Position numbers and translations under genes: made by a program. Below, in pieces: positions 22,212 through 34,695 of a stretch of DNA of 64,000 nucleotides. The DNA comes from Agarophyton chilense. Lineage: Eukaryota; Rhodophyta; Florideophyceae; Gracilariales; Gracilariaceae. The stretch's first letter is position 1; every line of letters begins with the position of its first letter. The notes under the pieces are model-generated. The model ran no database searches. It was given only the letters and a program-made list of their open reading frames with translations, and was not told where the DNA came from. The stretch spans positions 682,001 through 746,000 of the forward strand of contig JARGXX010000105.1 of assembly GCA_030374765.1 (NCBI GenBank), in the 5' to 3' direction.

Positions 22212-22949
22212 CTACTTCGCTATGTTGACTAATTCATCCTTTCCAAGGATAGTAGGCGCAGGGTTGTCGCCATCTCTACCTGGTGCTGTTTGCGAGGGAT
22301 ATTCAGTCACTTTTCTTTTCGTCATCAACAAGTCCTCCCGTTCCATAACAGGACTGTTAATCTTTTTCAAGCGGCACTTCCTCTGCTCCCAATTGTGATA
22401 AATGTGAGTGGAACTACGCCAGTGATACTGTGGAAGTATACTCTCGGATACTCGTTTCCATTCGTAGAATTTGTACGCCATAAAAAAATGAACTATACGA
22501 CTCCTGATTTCTTTCCAACTGTACTTTTTTGATAATAAAGCATTAGAACCCTTCGCAAAACTACGGCTAGGGGCAAATTTTCGATCTGCAGCAAACTGAT
22601 ATATGACATAACACCCGAAGTTGTTTTCATCCCTCTGCCGAGAGTATTTCTTCACGTCAAGCATATAATTATTCTTTGAAAGATCCGCAGAACGCTTTCC
22701 ATTCAGAATAGTATAATCCAACGCTCGCTTGAAAAGCATCAGTACTTTCTGCGGACGTTTCCAGCGTACGCTATCACCAAAGAAAATTGTGGGCTTCTTT
22801 TTTCTGTTAGAGCTACCTCCATGCAACGCCTGTACTACAAGAACCCTCTGATGCTGATTTGAGAGGTTTAAAGGGAGAAAAACGGTATGGATTGAACAGT
22901 CAGAGCCTGTAGCCTTCCTTGAAAGTGATTTCGAAAGTGGCTTCAGCAA
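22212..22949 (-). pseudogene. Ulp1-like (C48) cysteine protease, catalytic Cys replaced
   Basis: The 245-residue frame has the layout of Ulp1/SUMO-protease domains carried by transposons. It shows TVFLPLNLSNQHQRVLVV (the usual P-N-x-x-x-HW strand, His kept, Trp replaced by Gln) and TIFFGDSV (the catalytic-Asp strand). It then has RQRDENNFGCYVIYQFAAD, which aligns with the usual Q-x-D-x-x-N-C-G-x-Y-V. The codon at the catalytic Cys position is TTC (Phe), one base away from TGC. The enzyme should be inactive unless the neighbouring Cys serves, which is unlikely. A basic tail (KRKVTEYPSQT) follows. Confidence 0.55.
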
Positions 22950-23113
22950 TTTTCCTACGATTTCATCCGAATCCGTGCGTTCTGAAACTTTTTATTGTTC
23001 ACATAGCTAGTAAGAGATGTTCCAGCATCGCACGGACAATTACAAACCCCTGGCTTCGGCTTCATGTCCATCAGGACCAAAATTCTCAGATCACTGCACA
23101 GATAAGCCGTCTT

Positions 23114-23809
23114 CTACGAATTACGGACAAAGGACATAGGGTTGACTTCACGTTCTTCCACATATACGATGTCACAGACGTGTCGATGAACTACTGAAAA
23201 TCGCAGCTTGGACGTTGCTATCTGTAGTCGACCGTAAATTTGAAGGTTTTCGTAGAACGCAGTGCACATCATGGACACAGCTTTGTCTTCATCCTTCCTA
23301 TAGAGCTGTTCAAAAAGGTTTTCTACATCGCCAACAATATGAGCCTTAAAGCAATTAACATGTCGGCAAAATATCTTTTTCGATACCTTACCTTCGTTTC
23401 CTGGCATTTGAGAGCAAGAGACTAGTAGAAGGGGATGCACAGAATCGATATGAGAGTGGTAGAAGGGGATGAAGGATTCGAAACTACGGAATGATTCGGA
23501 ATGTGAGATTGGGACGGAGCATAAAATGGTGAAGAGCATCAATTTTTTCTGCGCAAAAAGTAGCGCCAAAGTTTTGAAATGTGTCTGGAAAGTCGACGCC
23601 GGAATATGGACGTCATCGACATCCTGAGGACTTGGCGCGAGATGATTTGGGGAAATAGGGCTCGAGTTGCAGTCGGCTAGGGAAATGGACGAGGAAGGAG
23701 AGAGGACGATATGGACGATGTGTGACTGGCCTGATACGCATATGCACAAAGAGCGCCATGCGATCTCAGAGAGCGCATTCCGAGTTGGGGGCCACGGCGT
23801 ATTGTACAC
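23114..23809 (-). other. unassigned 231-codon ORF upstream of the Ulp1-like part
   Basis: The ORF on - has no recognised domain. The N-terminal third is Ser/Pro-rich. The C-terminal part is more protein-like, with IFCRHVNCFKAHIVGDVENL, then VHRHVCDIVYVEE. It has the same strand as the protease-like part directly downstream and may be its N-terminal region. It could equally be a chance frame. Confidence 0.3.
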
Positions 23810-26190
23810 TATCTGAAATGCGGCCAGGATTCTAATTGTTCGACACGTAATCTATTTCATGCATACCAGACGTTGTGTATTTGGGCCTTTTGCCCGTTGT
23901 TGTCTAATTTTATGTAATGAGGTCGAGCGATGCCCACTGCCCGCTAAAAAGAGAGACGTACTAGCCTTCGTCGGCTATCTTTCTCTTGAAAATCGCATCT
24001 CCACTTCTTCACTGCCCCATTATTTCACTGCTGTTTCATGCCATCATGAACTTCATCATTTTACCGTACTCTCTAATAGGCAAATGGTACAGGCGATGGT
24101 GCTTCCCTATAGACGTCGTCATAACGCGCATTGACTATCGCCCGATGCCCGTATTGGCTGTACTGCTTCTTTTGTGCGCCGCAACGTTGAAATTGGCATC
24201 AATTACAAGTTGGTGTCAAATATTGGATGTTGTGCTGCTGTGGTATTCTCCTTCTTTTTTCAGTGTCGTTCTACGTCACTGCGTTATGTTGAACCCAGTG
24301 ATGTCTCTGTGGATTCTATAGGTATCTCCTTGTCTTTCGGAAAGCGAAAGGGCAAGCCTCTTAAGCGTCTATTTCTTCTACGGTGTCTCATCTCCGCTGC
24401 ATGGGGAAAGTGTCACCCGCAGGTTTTATTTCAAAAGTGGTGCACGTTCAGACAGCACAGATCAGATTTCTTTGGCTTATCTGCTTCAGTGACGTTGCAA
24501 ACAGCCTATCTGGCCTTTTCTATGCGCCATGTTCTAGTTTTGGCTGGAGGGTTTGCCCTGCAGGGTTGCAACTATGGCTCAAAAAGCCCTCTCATTGGAG
24601 GGTTTAATGAGCTTCCTGTTTTGTCGTTTTCTCGTGAGTTGATCCTTAGACGACTTGTCTGGTCTTTGGAACTTACGTTTCGCGTCTACTTCTACATTTG
24701 TGTCGTTGTCCCTGACCACTTGGCCTGTTTTTGTACATCTATACTCAACCGTGCACGTGCGCATCTCGGTGTCTATTTGGTGTTTGTTGTTCGTAAACTC
24801 GCGTATAATTGTTGATACAGATCAGAAAGTAGCGCGCGGCTGTTTTGCACTGTCAGCCTGCCGCGCTTCCGGCGGCGCGGCCTCGGCGCACTGCGTATGG
24901 GCCCCATGTTATGGGGCGGTGGCCGCTATGTCGCCAGCTTCGGTTTCTTCTATGTTTGTTTCTCATCTCTCCCTACTCACTTCACACCCTTCCACTTGTA
25001 TTGTTGTCATTATGTCTGTTCTCATGTTTTAAAAATCTGCGGTTCTTCTCTTGGCGTAGTGTATCTTTTTTCCAGTCGATATCCTAGAATTGCTTCAGTA
25101 AACCCTGAGTTATAACTCTTCATGTAATGAAAACAAGTACTTCTATTAATGAAGCAAGAATGACACTTTCAAGATGATATTGCTAGTGGATTTGTATCTC
25201 ATTAGCAGAACCAAGTAAAATTATACATTTTTTTGCTACTATTTACTGTCATAGACTTTTTCAAATGGAAAAGTTTGTCACTACGTAGAAAGATATTCAA
25301 TGTGAAAAAAGTTTTATCGACGTATTGCTTAAATGAGCTCTTCCACTCCGCTATATACTTTAAAGCAATCTACGGACACCATTTAACACCTTAATAGATC
25401 CAAAAAGTCCAAAAAGCGTGAATGAACTTTATTATAATATCTCAGGGCCGTTTTATCGTCACACTCCGAAATTTGAACTTCGGAAATCTATTTTTTCTAG
25501 CATATCGATATCTTGGATTTCGGCATTTCAGTCAAGATCGTGAACTTCTCATTCCCCGACACCGACACCCTTGCACCTTCTGCTCTCTCTACAAAAACAC
25601 CATTAAACCTTTCTCTCTTCTTGAACATCTCTGCCCCTGCCCCGTTAAGCCAAATTCTAACACTCATGGCCTACGGAAAGAGCTGAAAGGGGTTAGAGAA
25701 TGAAACGCTTGCATAGACGTGCGTTGGGGCATCAGAAAACGCCGTTGATGGAATATTTCTTTTGCAACAATATCTGTCGAGGGCTTAGTATCATTTCCTC
25801 TGATTGAATACAGTGACAGCTTGCTACGCTCTTACTATATCGCTTCTCATTCTAACCAAGTAATATTGGCAATGTAAAAAATAATTTTGACGACAACAAT
25901 TCAATTTTAAAAGCAGGCTATAGTGCTCTTAACTGTAACGAGATTGCATCCGTGCGACCTATCCAAAAAATAGTTAAGTCCCAACCAGCTCAGCCCCACT
26001 CCCCAAAACCAATCCTACACCAAATACATATTTAAATGCCAACATGCGGGTCCACTACCAGATTCCAAACTAAACTTCATCTTCTGATATAGGTTCTCAA
26101 CTCTAAGTTGATATTCCAGGAAGCAGGTTTCTCTTATGAAGATTATAAAAAAAACGGATTCCGAGTACAAGAATTCTGCGATTCAGGGGC
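23810..26190. other. no recognisable gene; TE-derived spacer
   Basis: The longest forward frame (24174-24815, 213 codons) is hydrophobic and Ser/Leu/Val-rich, and matches nothing I know. A locally GC-rich patch lies at about 24835-24935. The remainder, 25080-26190, is AT-rich and without coding signal. It adjoins the recombinase end of the DIRS-like element, so part of it may be that element's terminal repeat. Confidence 0.4.
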
Positions 26191-26199
26191 AGAATTCTG

Positions 26200-26790
26200 A
26201 CGAACTCATTTAAACGATTTTCGGCTTAACTTTTTTCATGATGATCCAGTCCTTAAGCCCAATCTGGCAGCGGTACCTTGAAAGTTGTGAGTGCACTGTC
26301 TTAAACCGCCTCGAATGACTGACTTTGGGCCGGGGATAATTCCTTAAGTGCTTGACAGAGCATATGTGGTTTAATGTATCCCTTAAGAATTTATCGCTTT
26401 TCCAACGTCCCCGGCATTTAGTTTCCTGGTCGGCGAGGCGATCATAAAGCGTGTCGGTAGTCTCCCTGCAGTACTTCAGCATGTGCTGAGTGATTGCGAA
26501 CAGAATTCCTAGAAGTTAGACGGCTCTTCGGCGACAGGCTAGAAAATGGGCCGAATGATACGGCAAAAGCACCTCTGCTTCTACCAACTTGCTTCTTTTA
26601 ACCAATTTGTTATCCAAAATCGCCAAAAAATACGGGATCCGTTGTGGCCACGCTTTCCTATTACAATGTTCAACATGCCGTAATGCAGTCGCTTTTCGGT
26701 TAGCGGCAACATGGCTACATCAAATATTTTTAACGGCAATAAACCCTCTAGTCTAAGATATCTGTCAAATAGTAGCAACAATTTATTCCC
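26200..26790 (-). pseudogene. tyrosine recombinase of DIRS-like element, broken
   Basis: On -, the segment at about 26781-26600 reads YLRLEGLLPLKIFDVAMLPL. This is the conserved R-x-E-L-x-L-x-x-x-D-V block holding the first catalytic Arg. After stops, 26482-26300 reads TLYDRLADQETKCRGRWKSD, the box around the last Arg/His and the GRWKS motif that precedes the nucleophile Tyr. The first half of the protein is not readable. Confidence 0.6.
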
Positions 26791-26999
26791 AATACCTGGA
26801 TCTCCGTATCAAAAAAGATCCAGTGCCAGTCTGTCCACAGCTATTTCTGAACATACGCCGAAATGTAGGTTAGGATGCAATGCTGTCCATCCTTGTGTTC
26901 TTTGGTTTGCTCAAACCAATTTCCCACTGAGTTCGGGGAGAAAAATTACAAACCTAATTTTTCCTGAGCAACACCACCTGCTTTTAATTGCCGATTACC

Positions 27000-28440
27000 A
27001 TGAAAACGTTCGATACAATACCTTTCAAAAAACTTATCGACTTCTTCTCCGTTGTTACATCGACGGCGGGCGACTGGCTGTTGCGCAAGCAATTCCACAT
27101 ATTAATCAAAGTTTTACAGTACCATTGAAACGTCACCGCATCGAACCGCCAGTAATCTAGATAAATTAGCCTATGATGGTTCTTCAGCCGAGTTTTGCTC
27201 ACTAAAGATATATAAATCATCAAATGACAGGTCACCGGCGAGGATTTAGGCGACAGAGCGTCTGCAAACCCGGTTCAAGCTGCTCTTACTGCAAAGCCCT
27301 TTTAGCAAAGCGCCAAGAAGCGATAGATTATCAGTAAATAAAATTAGCCGTATTTGATAAGTATTCCGATTACTAAGAAGCTAGCGCCGCCCGAGAAGGA
27401 TCGCTATGATTTTTAGAAGATTTATTGTGTTTTTTCTGTATCCATCGATATCGAATTACAATGCTCCACTTCAATTCATCAATCCATTCAATCCGATTTG
27501 ATCCGTCACAGATTTGCAGGGTATCTCAGCACTCGTTATATATTACTACTTTACCAACTAAGCTTGCGTCTGTAGAAAGAACTGTCTTACAGAACGGCCT
27601 AGTTATATTTATTCGGATCGACGGTGGTAGCTTTATAATTAATTCCAGCTCCTTCAAGCTAACTGCACTACTGCCAAAATGATCTCTGGTCGAGGAATAA
27701 GCGGCATGTATCCTTTCAAAGACCGAAAAGAGCGGCATGTTTAAGAGCATAAACCATGCCCATTTACCAACTATGCTTTGTAATTCTTGCAGCTTCCATA
27801 TCTTCTCTTTCATCAGGTTCTGCGTCATTGTTACCAGCGTTCTCATATTTTTTCGCTTGGAAGTTAATATGTCTTTCTCCCCTACTTCAATTCCTGGAAC
27901 TTCTGTTATCCCATCCTCAACAGGCCATGATACGTTTGTCGTCTGTAAAGGCAAAGAGATATGCTCACACCTTTTTATCACCGCCGGCAAGTCTCTTTCT
28001 GACATTTACATGCTCGTTCCAAACGAAAATTTTTCATTCACTTAGGATCCAAATTTGTATTTGCAAACGGGTATTTAATCCGCCACCCAGTCGTCCACGG
28101 ATAGTTTTGCGCAAGCAAACATTTATAAGTGGATTTTTTGAACCACAAAACGGAGTGTGGCCAGTCCATTGGCATTGAAAGCATAACGAAGAATAGTTTT
28201 TTCAGTCCGACTTCAATTTCTGAAAAACAAAAATACGTATTCATCTATCTCGGCAATTCATTCGAGGATATTGGTTTTCCATATATGATTTTCGAACTTA
28301 AAGCGTCTGTACTACACGGATGTGTAATCTAGCTAGATGCCTTGGATTAGGGAGCTCAATATTTGGTGGATCAATAAACTAAGGGTTAACGTTCCAAGCG
28401 TCGATTAGGACACTTTTTCCCCCTCTTTGTTCGGGACTGC
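27000..28440 (-). pseudogene. RT and RNase H of DIRS-like element, broken
   Basis: On -, KSVLIDAWNVNP (about 28430) is the RT start block. The segment at 28244-28038 has FFVMLSMPMDWPHSV, the usual LPMGW-x-x-S motif with Gly to Asp. The frame at 28005-27526 holds LQSIVGKWAWFMLLNMPLF, the connector typical of DIRS RT-RNase H, followed by VLSTDASLVGKVV with the first RNase H Asp. The catalytic Y-x-DD box is not recognisable. A remnant with the TLINMWNCLRN block lies at 27235-26984. Confidence 0.6.
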
Positions 28441-29295
28441 AAAAATCCCGTTCACAACTTTCGGTTTTCTTTCTCCCAGATCTACTACACCTCCTTCAAC
28501 CACTTTCTTACTCAGTTTACGATAATATTCCGCCTTCACTCCGCAAAACGACTTCTTAGTTCCTTTACCTCTTCATCCTTCCGACTAATGTATTTGTAAT
28601 ATATAGTAGATTTATATCCCCCAGTAGTAATGATTTAAAATCAGCCGAGGCGGCCAGACCATTTTCTGGCAATACTATTCGATCCAGATTCAGCCAGACC
28701 CATTGGTGTGGGTCACTGTATTCGAATGTAGAACCAGCCTCTCCTACGCACTCCTCCGCAACGGACTATTTCCGGCGAAATGAGCCCTTCCGATGATTTC
28801 CAAGATATTGCTCGCCAGGCATTGGACAGCCTTTCTGCCTTGTACCGGTAGAAAGGGGTAGACGTTTCTGGCATAAAAGCAATCTAGCCCACTTCGAAAT
28901 CCCTCAAATATGCCTTAAATTTTCTTCTTGCGTCTCCACTTTTGTCGTTGTCAAACTTTTGCTTTCTTTATATCCCCGTTCTTCATGTCGGACTCCCCTG
29001 CAATAGGATGTACGTCCTGCATCTCCATCAAATTAAAAATGTCGTTGTTTTTGTCGTTTTTTATAATAATTCTCGTTCCCGTCTGCTTGCTTGCACAAAG
29101 CGGACTTATTCTTCTTAAACTCGTTACAAAGTTACTCTTGCTTGTGCAGCTTGCGCCTCAATCTCTCGCGTATCAAATCGTAGTGCTCTTCTTCAAGTTC
29201 TTTGGCCTCTTCCCAGCTGCAATTCTTATGGAACATTGTCATTGCCACCAAACTATGAATTGCCAACTCCACTGCCAACTCATTTTGAGCGCACT

Positions 29296-29964
29296 TTACG
29301 CCAAACGAGCTGATGAGGCATTCAATAACCCCAGCCCACGTTGCAGCTTTCTGGCGATTTCGAATGCTTGTGAAGTGACAATCTTAAACAAATGCAGAGA
29401 CTGTCGGATAACTATTCTGAGCTTGGTGGAGCACATCTTTCCATGCAAGACATTCAACAGAAACCTATTTTTCAAGAAATGGTTTGCTAGCGAAAGAAAC
29501 CTAGAACTTCTTGTTAGCGGTCTGCTGCTTCGAAATCCAAGCCCTCCTCGGGAGGCTGGAACCCCCTCGTCGCCGTCCTCGGACTCTGAGACAAAGTCAC
29601 TCCCGGAATCGATAACTAAATCACCCATTGCCCATTTGAGGTCGACACGGAAATACTCCTCGTTCGGTGTTTTCTCTGAAAGTTTCCGCAACTCCTTCAA
29701 TTCCTTAATGTCTTTGATCATGCGCTTCTGCACCTTCTCCAAACCGTCCATGAGAGAAAAAAACCTCTGTATTTCACTTGGCAGGGCAATAATTTCTTTC
29801 TCTAGGTCGGAATCTGGAGCGTACATTGACACGTATGCACTAGAGGATTCATCCTCTTTGCCTCCCTGTGCGAGTTCAAAACGCCTCCGGGATTTTTTAT
29901 CCAAGACTGTTACAACTTGAGTACCCACACTCCCCTTGAAGATCCCGCGTTGGGCGCACTTCAT
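29296..29964 (-). pseudogene. ORF1 (gag-like) of DIRS-like element
   Basis: This is an open frame of 222 codons on -, directly upstream of the RT region. Residues ~55-95 form a predicted coiled coil (LEKEIIALPSEIQRFFSLMD, then GLEKVQKRMIKDIKELKEL). An acidic Ser/Asp/Glu patch follows, then a Ser/Arg-rich segment and a basic, hydrophobic C-terminus. Position, strand and composition suggest the structural ORF1. No zinc knuckle is visible. The overlapping 330-codon forward frame is its antisense shadow. Confidence 0.45.
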
Positions 29965-31460
29965 CCAATACTACTGGGGTATGTTTTATCTTCATTTTAA
30001 CAAAATAAGGTTTCCACTTCACCCTCTTTAAGAATCCCTGGTGTGTCACTTTTAAGTACGTGAAGGAGAGTCATTTAGTTCTGCGACCTATCCCCAAGAT
30101 AAACTGAAAGTCTACCCCGAAAAGCTTCACTTATGATGCCGAAGGCATCCTCCGTAGTCCTCTCAATTATCTGCACGAGAGGCATGCAGTCTAAAACTAT
30201 CTTTGTATCAAGTCCATCACCTCTGAGAACGGTCAACCCATTCTGTTCATAAGGCTATTTTAACCCTTAGTGCAGGCTTGCGCTTTTAAAAAGGCTGCTA
30301 CCGGCGGAGCGCTCGACCTAAAGAAGTCCAGCCATCACCCGACCCCCGTACAACTGGAACTAGGTCTGGGCCTCGTATCCTCCAGGTCTCCGAGATTCGT
30401 GTCTCGACAACACTACCCACAGTTACTAATGGACAGACCTTGCTGCTTTAAACACCCCCGCCTTGGACACATGGTACAGAATTTTGAACAATTGTTTTTC
30501 AAAAAACCCTTCAAAAACCGAACACCAATATCACAAAAACCGTTAAAAACAAAAACCTTTACTTACAATAATCGACTTCAAAAAATCTTATAAGACTTGG
30601 TTCAAAGACACTCAGAACCCCCCTTCAGCCAGATACGAACTTCAAGTGAACCCCTGGACTGCACCGAAAATAAACTTGCGAACTTGGAAAAAGCCTCTGA
30701 TCACCCAATTAAAGACGGACCTTGCATAATTCTGTTTTCGGTTTCTAACACAAGCGGCGCTGGTAAAGCCCGATGGGCAACAACCCACACGGGAACTCAC
30801 TAAAGCTCTGTATTTTATCGAACCTAACCTTAAAAATATTTTTCACTAGCATACTATACCGCCGGGCTACGCAAAACCGGTAATTTTGTTTTCTTAAAAA
30901 TTTGGAAGAAGTCTCAAGAAATCTGAAAAAACCCAATCAAATAGGAACAACTAGCAAACGAAGGCCTCATCACTTTTCTTTCGAACAGGGATCCTTATTT
31001 GACTTACTTCGTTATCCAGCTTACGCTGCCCAGTCGACTCCACGAGGTGGTAAAGAAAAACTTTATTTGACGAAATGAAGAGGCGCCAATTTTTCGTCAA
31101 GTCCCCGAAAATAAGAACCCTTAGTGTCTATACGACCACTGGCCTCATACGAGACCAAAATTACAACATCGATAGTTTTTGTAGAATTTGTCAATTTCCT
31201 TAAATGTTTGTGCTTAGACGTTGTTAACACTATCTTCTTCTCTGGCATCAATCTCAACGATCACAAACGATCGTCCACAACCTGTAAACGACACCATCTT
31301 TCCTCCATTCTTTCATAAATCCTCAAATGTGTCATCATCTATAGATCCCTGACGTGTAGTGGGACACAGAGTAAACACCCGTGCGCATCTCGTTACATCA
31401 TAGAACGACTGTAAACGCTTCTTTGGTACGCAATGGAAAACGAAACGGGTCAGCGGAAGT
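29965..31460. other. no recognisable gene
   Basis: A forward frame at 30270-30593 and short frames around 30597-31318 lack any domain. The sequence is of mixed composition, with A/T runs. It separates the DIRS-like ORF1 from the piggyBac-like relic and may contain terminal parts of either. Confidence 0.4.
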
Positions 31461-31469
31461 GTTACAAAA

Positions 31470-33429
31470 GTGGACGTTGTTATCCATAATAATCGGAGAC
31501 ACACTTTTGTCACCATAAACTTCGAGCTACCTGGTCGCGAGAAAGTATGCACTCTCAAACTTTTCATTGTGAAAGCAGTGGATCATGTCACGGTTCAGGA
31601 AACTGCTCAAGAAGCCATCAATTCGAACGTGGAGATAACTGGTGCTGCTGTTACTACCGAAGTTTTGAAGAATGAAGAGCAGCCTATTGTCACGGATGGT
31701 GATGACAGTCACAAAATGAATCCGTTAAGCCCTCATACTATGACAAACAGTGACACGCAAGACAGTTTTGTAGAATTTCACTCGACGAAATGGACAACGG
31801 AAAATGTATCATTGACTCTGAATGGTCCAGTGCAAATGCATCAATGGAAAGTCGCGGGACCTGTGGCAGATTTTATCTACGCCATTCATGGACCCTCAGG
31901 ACTCTCTCCATACGATCTCTTCTTGTTGATATTTCCTCTAGCTCATTTGGAAAAATAAGTTCGATCTGCCAACTCTCGGCTGGGAAGAAAAGGCTGAAAA
32001 CAGACTATAGGAGGTAAAAATTTGAATTTTTTGTTTGACGGTGACAATGACATGCTTTGAGTATTCAAATAGAAGATCACTTTGATCTAAAGACACGTTT
32101 TCTAAATAAATTGAATCTCCGCAGCTAGGAAAGATCATGTCACGCAATCGGTTTGAACATATGCCGCAATTTATCGTTTTCAGTGGCTCTTAAAACGATC
32201 AAAAATCAGAAGAATGAAGGTGGTCATGCGTTTCTGAGTTTGTGAAAGCTGTAAATGACACTCGGAAAGCTTTCGTAACTCCCTCAAACACTTTGTTTAT
32301 GGACGAACGTATGTCACGTTGGTATGGACTTGGAGGACACTGGATTGAAATTGGACTTCCCTACTACACTGCTCTTGATAAGAAACCTGAAAACGGTTGT
32401 GAATTAAAGACAATTTGTCGCGAAAGAAGTGGAAATATACTCCAAATTGAAATCACGATGGGAGCTACGCAACCAGATGTATAGTTTTTCGAATGGGAAC
32501 ATGCGCATGGGACAGATGTTTTAATGAAAATTGTTCAAAATTGGTTCGCATCTGATCGAATCGTTTGTACCGATTCATACTTTTCATATGTTGAAACAGC
32601 CGAAGAACTTTTAAAAAAGAGAAGTACGATTTCTTGGTGTTGTAAAAACAGCCACCAGAAGGTTTTTCTATGAAACATCTTTCCGAACTTACGATGACGG
32701 CACCAGGCCATCACATGTCAATGGTCGCGAGACCGCCTGAATGGGATCGAAAGATAATGTCTGTGCTCTGGTTGGACTGTGAGAGGAGATTTTTTATCAG
32801 CTCTTCTAGCAGTACCCCAGCAGAAACTCCCATTTCTCGTGAAAGATGCTGGACAACTGATGAAACAACAAAGAAAATTCCGCTTTCTATTGCTATTCCA
32901 GAGGTTTGCGAGGAGTACTATTCTTGTTATTCAAGAATTGACAGGCATTAATAGGTCACGTCAAGATGATCTCAATATGAAAAAGAAGTTTGAAGTGAAA
33001 GAATGGTCTTTTAGAGCGAATACTTCTTTGCTGGCAATATGCGTGGTTGATGCTTGGGGAATCTGTTAAAGGGTGTAAACGGAAACAAATTGAATCTAAC
33101 ACCGCATAATTTCCATTGTAGTCTCGCAAACGGATTAATAGACAACAACTGGGATGCTATTCGAACTATGAAAAGAAAAAGGTAAGGAAGAAGATGAAAT
33201 AGAAAACCTCTATATGGCTGGTACTGGCATTCATTTAATCAAAACAAATCGGAAGCGAAGGAAATTAGATGTTTACTTGACCACCCAAACATATAACGGA
33301 CGATGCAAAGTCTGCAATACCACTTACAAATCAAAATTTGTTTGTTCAGAATGCAAAAAGTACTATGATATGGATTTTTTTATGTGTCACAGTGGAACCG
33401 GTGTAAAACCACTGGACTGCTGTTTCTGA
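31470..33429 (+). pseudogene. piggyBac-like transposase (DDE_Tnp_1_7), broken
   Basis: The N-terminal part (31470-31958) ends with SPYDLFLLIFPLAHLEK, typical of the start of the domain. The part at 32218-32484 reads LFMDERMSRWYGLGGHWIEI, then KPENGCELKTICRERSG, the first catalytic-Asp strand and the KP-x-G segment of piggyBac transposases. The second Asp lies in RIVCTDSYFSYVETAEEL (about 32560-32610). The rest runs through frame breaks. A C-terminal Cys-rich domain (33274-33424) reads CKVCNTTYKSKFVCSECKKY, similar to the DNA-binding CRD of the family. Stops at 32482 and 32670 and several frame changes disable it. Clear TTAA flanks were not found. Confidence 0.7.
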
Positions 33430-33851
33430 AGACAACTGTCTAAAGAATGTACTTTAAAGCAGAAGGAACATGGTTAGAAAATTAGTTTTTTACTTAGAAA
33501 ATAGAATATGCCGCTGCAGTATGGAAACCAGCGACTTTTATTAATTTTTTGAAAAATAGAACTGTCCCCATGGGAGGACAATCCGTCGGGCTTGTAGACA
33601 CTAGGCAATCTCTAGATTTAAACAAATCTTCCTTTTTCATACGTACCGTCGTAGTTTAAGAGTCCCCGATCAGAGGTCACAGAGCTCTACTCTGACTAGA
33701 CTTAATAGAGGTCTTACGGATGGTGTTGTGCGCAAAACTTTTGACCGAATTGTGAGCATTGGCCAATGGCCACAACCATGGCTCAAAAGCTAATGAAAAG
33801 TGCTGGAAAGAACTTACGGCCAAGTTTGAAAACGGCTAATAGAAATGAGCA
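33430..33851. other. spacer between piggyBac-like and Harbinger relics
   Basis: No gene is visible. The 3' end of the piggyBac-like element and the 5' end of the Harbinger element must lie here, but terminal inverted repeats could not be assigned. Confidence 0.4.
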
Positions 33852-34695
33852 ATGAGTACTACAAATTCAACCCTGATACTCAAGTTCCATGCACGCCTTC
33901 CGCCTTTTACCCAGTCTTGCCTCAGGCATCCACTGTCGCCCATCACAGAAGTGGTATTTATCATCTATACTTCATTTCCATCCACTACTACCATGTACTT
34001 GTACATACAGAAGGACCATGCCGCGCATTTACAAATTCGTCGCATTGCATGCTGGCAAATTGGTATGCAAACCATTGCACGCAGGCGAGCACAACTAAGA
34101 AAACGTCGAGCAGTCAATACAACTCTGTATTACAACGCTACAGTCCACTTTCATTCTTTTATCATGGACTACATGCTGCGACAGTCTCTGGTTAACCGCA
34201 TTTCGGCTACTGAATTCTCTTTCAACTTCAACTCAGTGACAGACGATCAATGCCTTCTTTATTTTCGTTTCTTCAAGAGTGACATTCTTAAAGTTGTAGA
34301 CGCTGTAGCGTGGCCATCTGACTACAGAAGTACAAAGCGAAACAACTACCGGACTAACCAACTACTGTCTGAACTTGTAGTTGTTCGGCGGTTTGTTTCT
34401 CCCTGTAGGTGAAAAGACATTGAGATTGTTTTTGGGAAACACTTTTCCCAACTGTCAGAGGTATTCTGGGAGACTGTTGAGCATTTCAACAAAGATCGCG
34501 CGCATTTACTTACTGCGGACATTATTCCACAACTTATACACCAGCACGGCTCTATATACGCTGAATCAGTGCTTGATAAAAGTGCTGGTTTAGACAAATG
34601 CATCGGTTTCATAGACGGGACAGTAATCGGTGTTGCACGCCCAGAGGGCAGTGCTATTCAAAACGATGTTTATATTGGGCATAAGAAGAAGCATG
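33852..34695 (+). pseudogene. Harbinger transposase, 5' half
   Basis: The frame stays open from 33852 except for one in-frame TGA at 34410-34412, at a position that is usually Trp. It then continues to the Gypsy-3 insertion. The N-terminal part has RFFKSDILKVVDAV and LLSELVVVRRFVSPCR, the usual Harbinger N-terminal helices. FIDGTVIGVARPEG carries the first catalytic Asp. The gene is cut after YIGHKKKHV by the 5' LTR of Gypsy-3 at 34696 and resumes at 45808 in register. Harbinger transposases need a Myb-like partner for nuclear import and DNA binding, and such a gene lies at 46792-47690. Confidence 0.8.

Larger units (their letters stand above)
19327..23809 (-). mobile_element. MULE-like DNA transposon relic with Ulp1-like protease ORF
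   Basis: Reading on -, the order is an unassigned ORF (23809-23114), an Ulp1-like protease (22949-22212), two unassigned ORFs (21476-20874 and 20837-20544), an unassigned ORF (20409-20143) and a MULE transposase core (19917-19488). Capture of C48/Ulp1 proteases by MULEs is known in plants. I could not find terminal inverted repeats. The right LTR of Gypsy-2 abuts the transposase C-terminal end. Grouping all these ORFs as one element is an inference. Confidence 0.5.
26200..29964 (-). mobile_element. DIRS-like retroelement (tyrosine recombinase) relic
   Basis: Reading on -, the order is an ORF1/gag-like frame (29964-29296), RT with RNase H (about 28440-27000) and a tyrosine recombinase (about 26790-26200). 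RT plus tyrosine recombinase, without a DDE integrase, defines DIRS/Ngaro-type elements. The whole unit is badly decayed, and terminal or split repeats cannot be placed by eye. Confidence 0.65.

Noticed and set aside
24174-24815. 213-codon forward ORF
   Set aside because: No domain, no conserved neighbour, and composition like translated pyrimidine-rich non-coding DNA. Described only within the spacer entry.
28928-29920. 330-codon forward ORF
   Set aside because: It is antisense to the DIRS-like ORF1 on -, which has coiled-coil character and sits directly upstream of an RT on the same strand. The forward frame has no recognisable domain.
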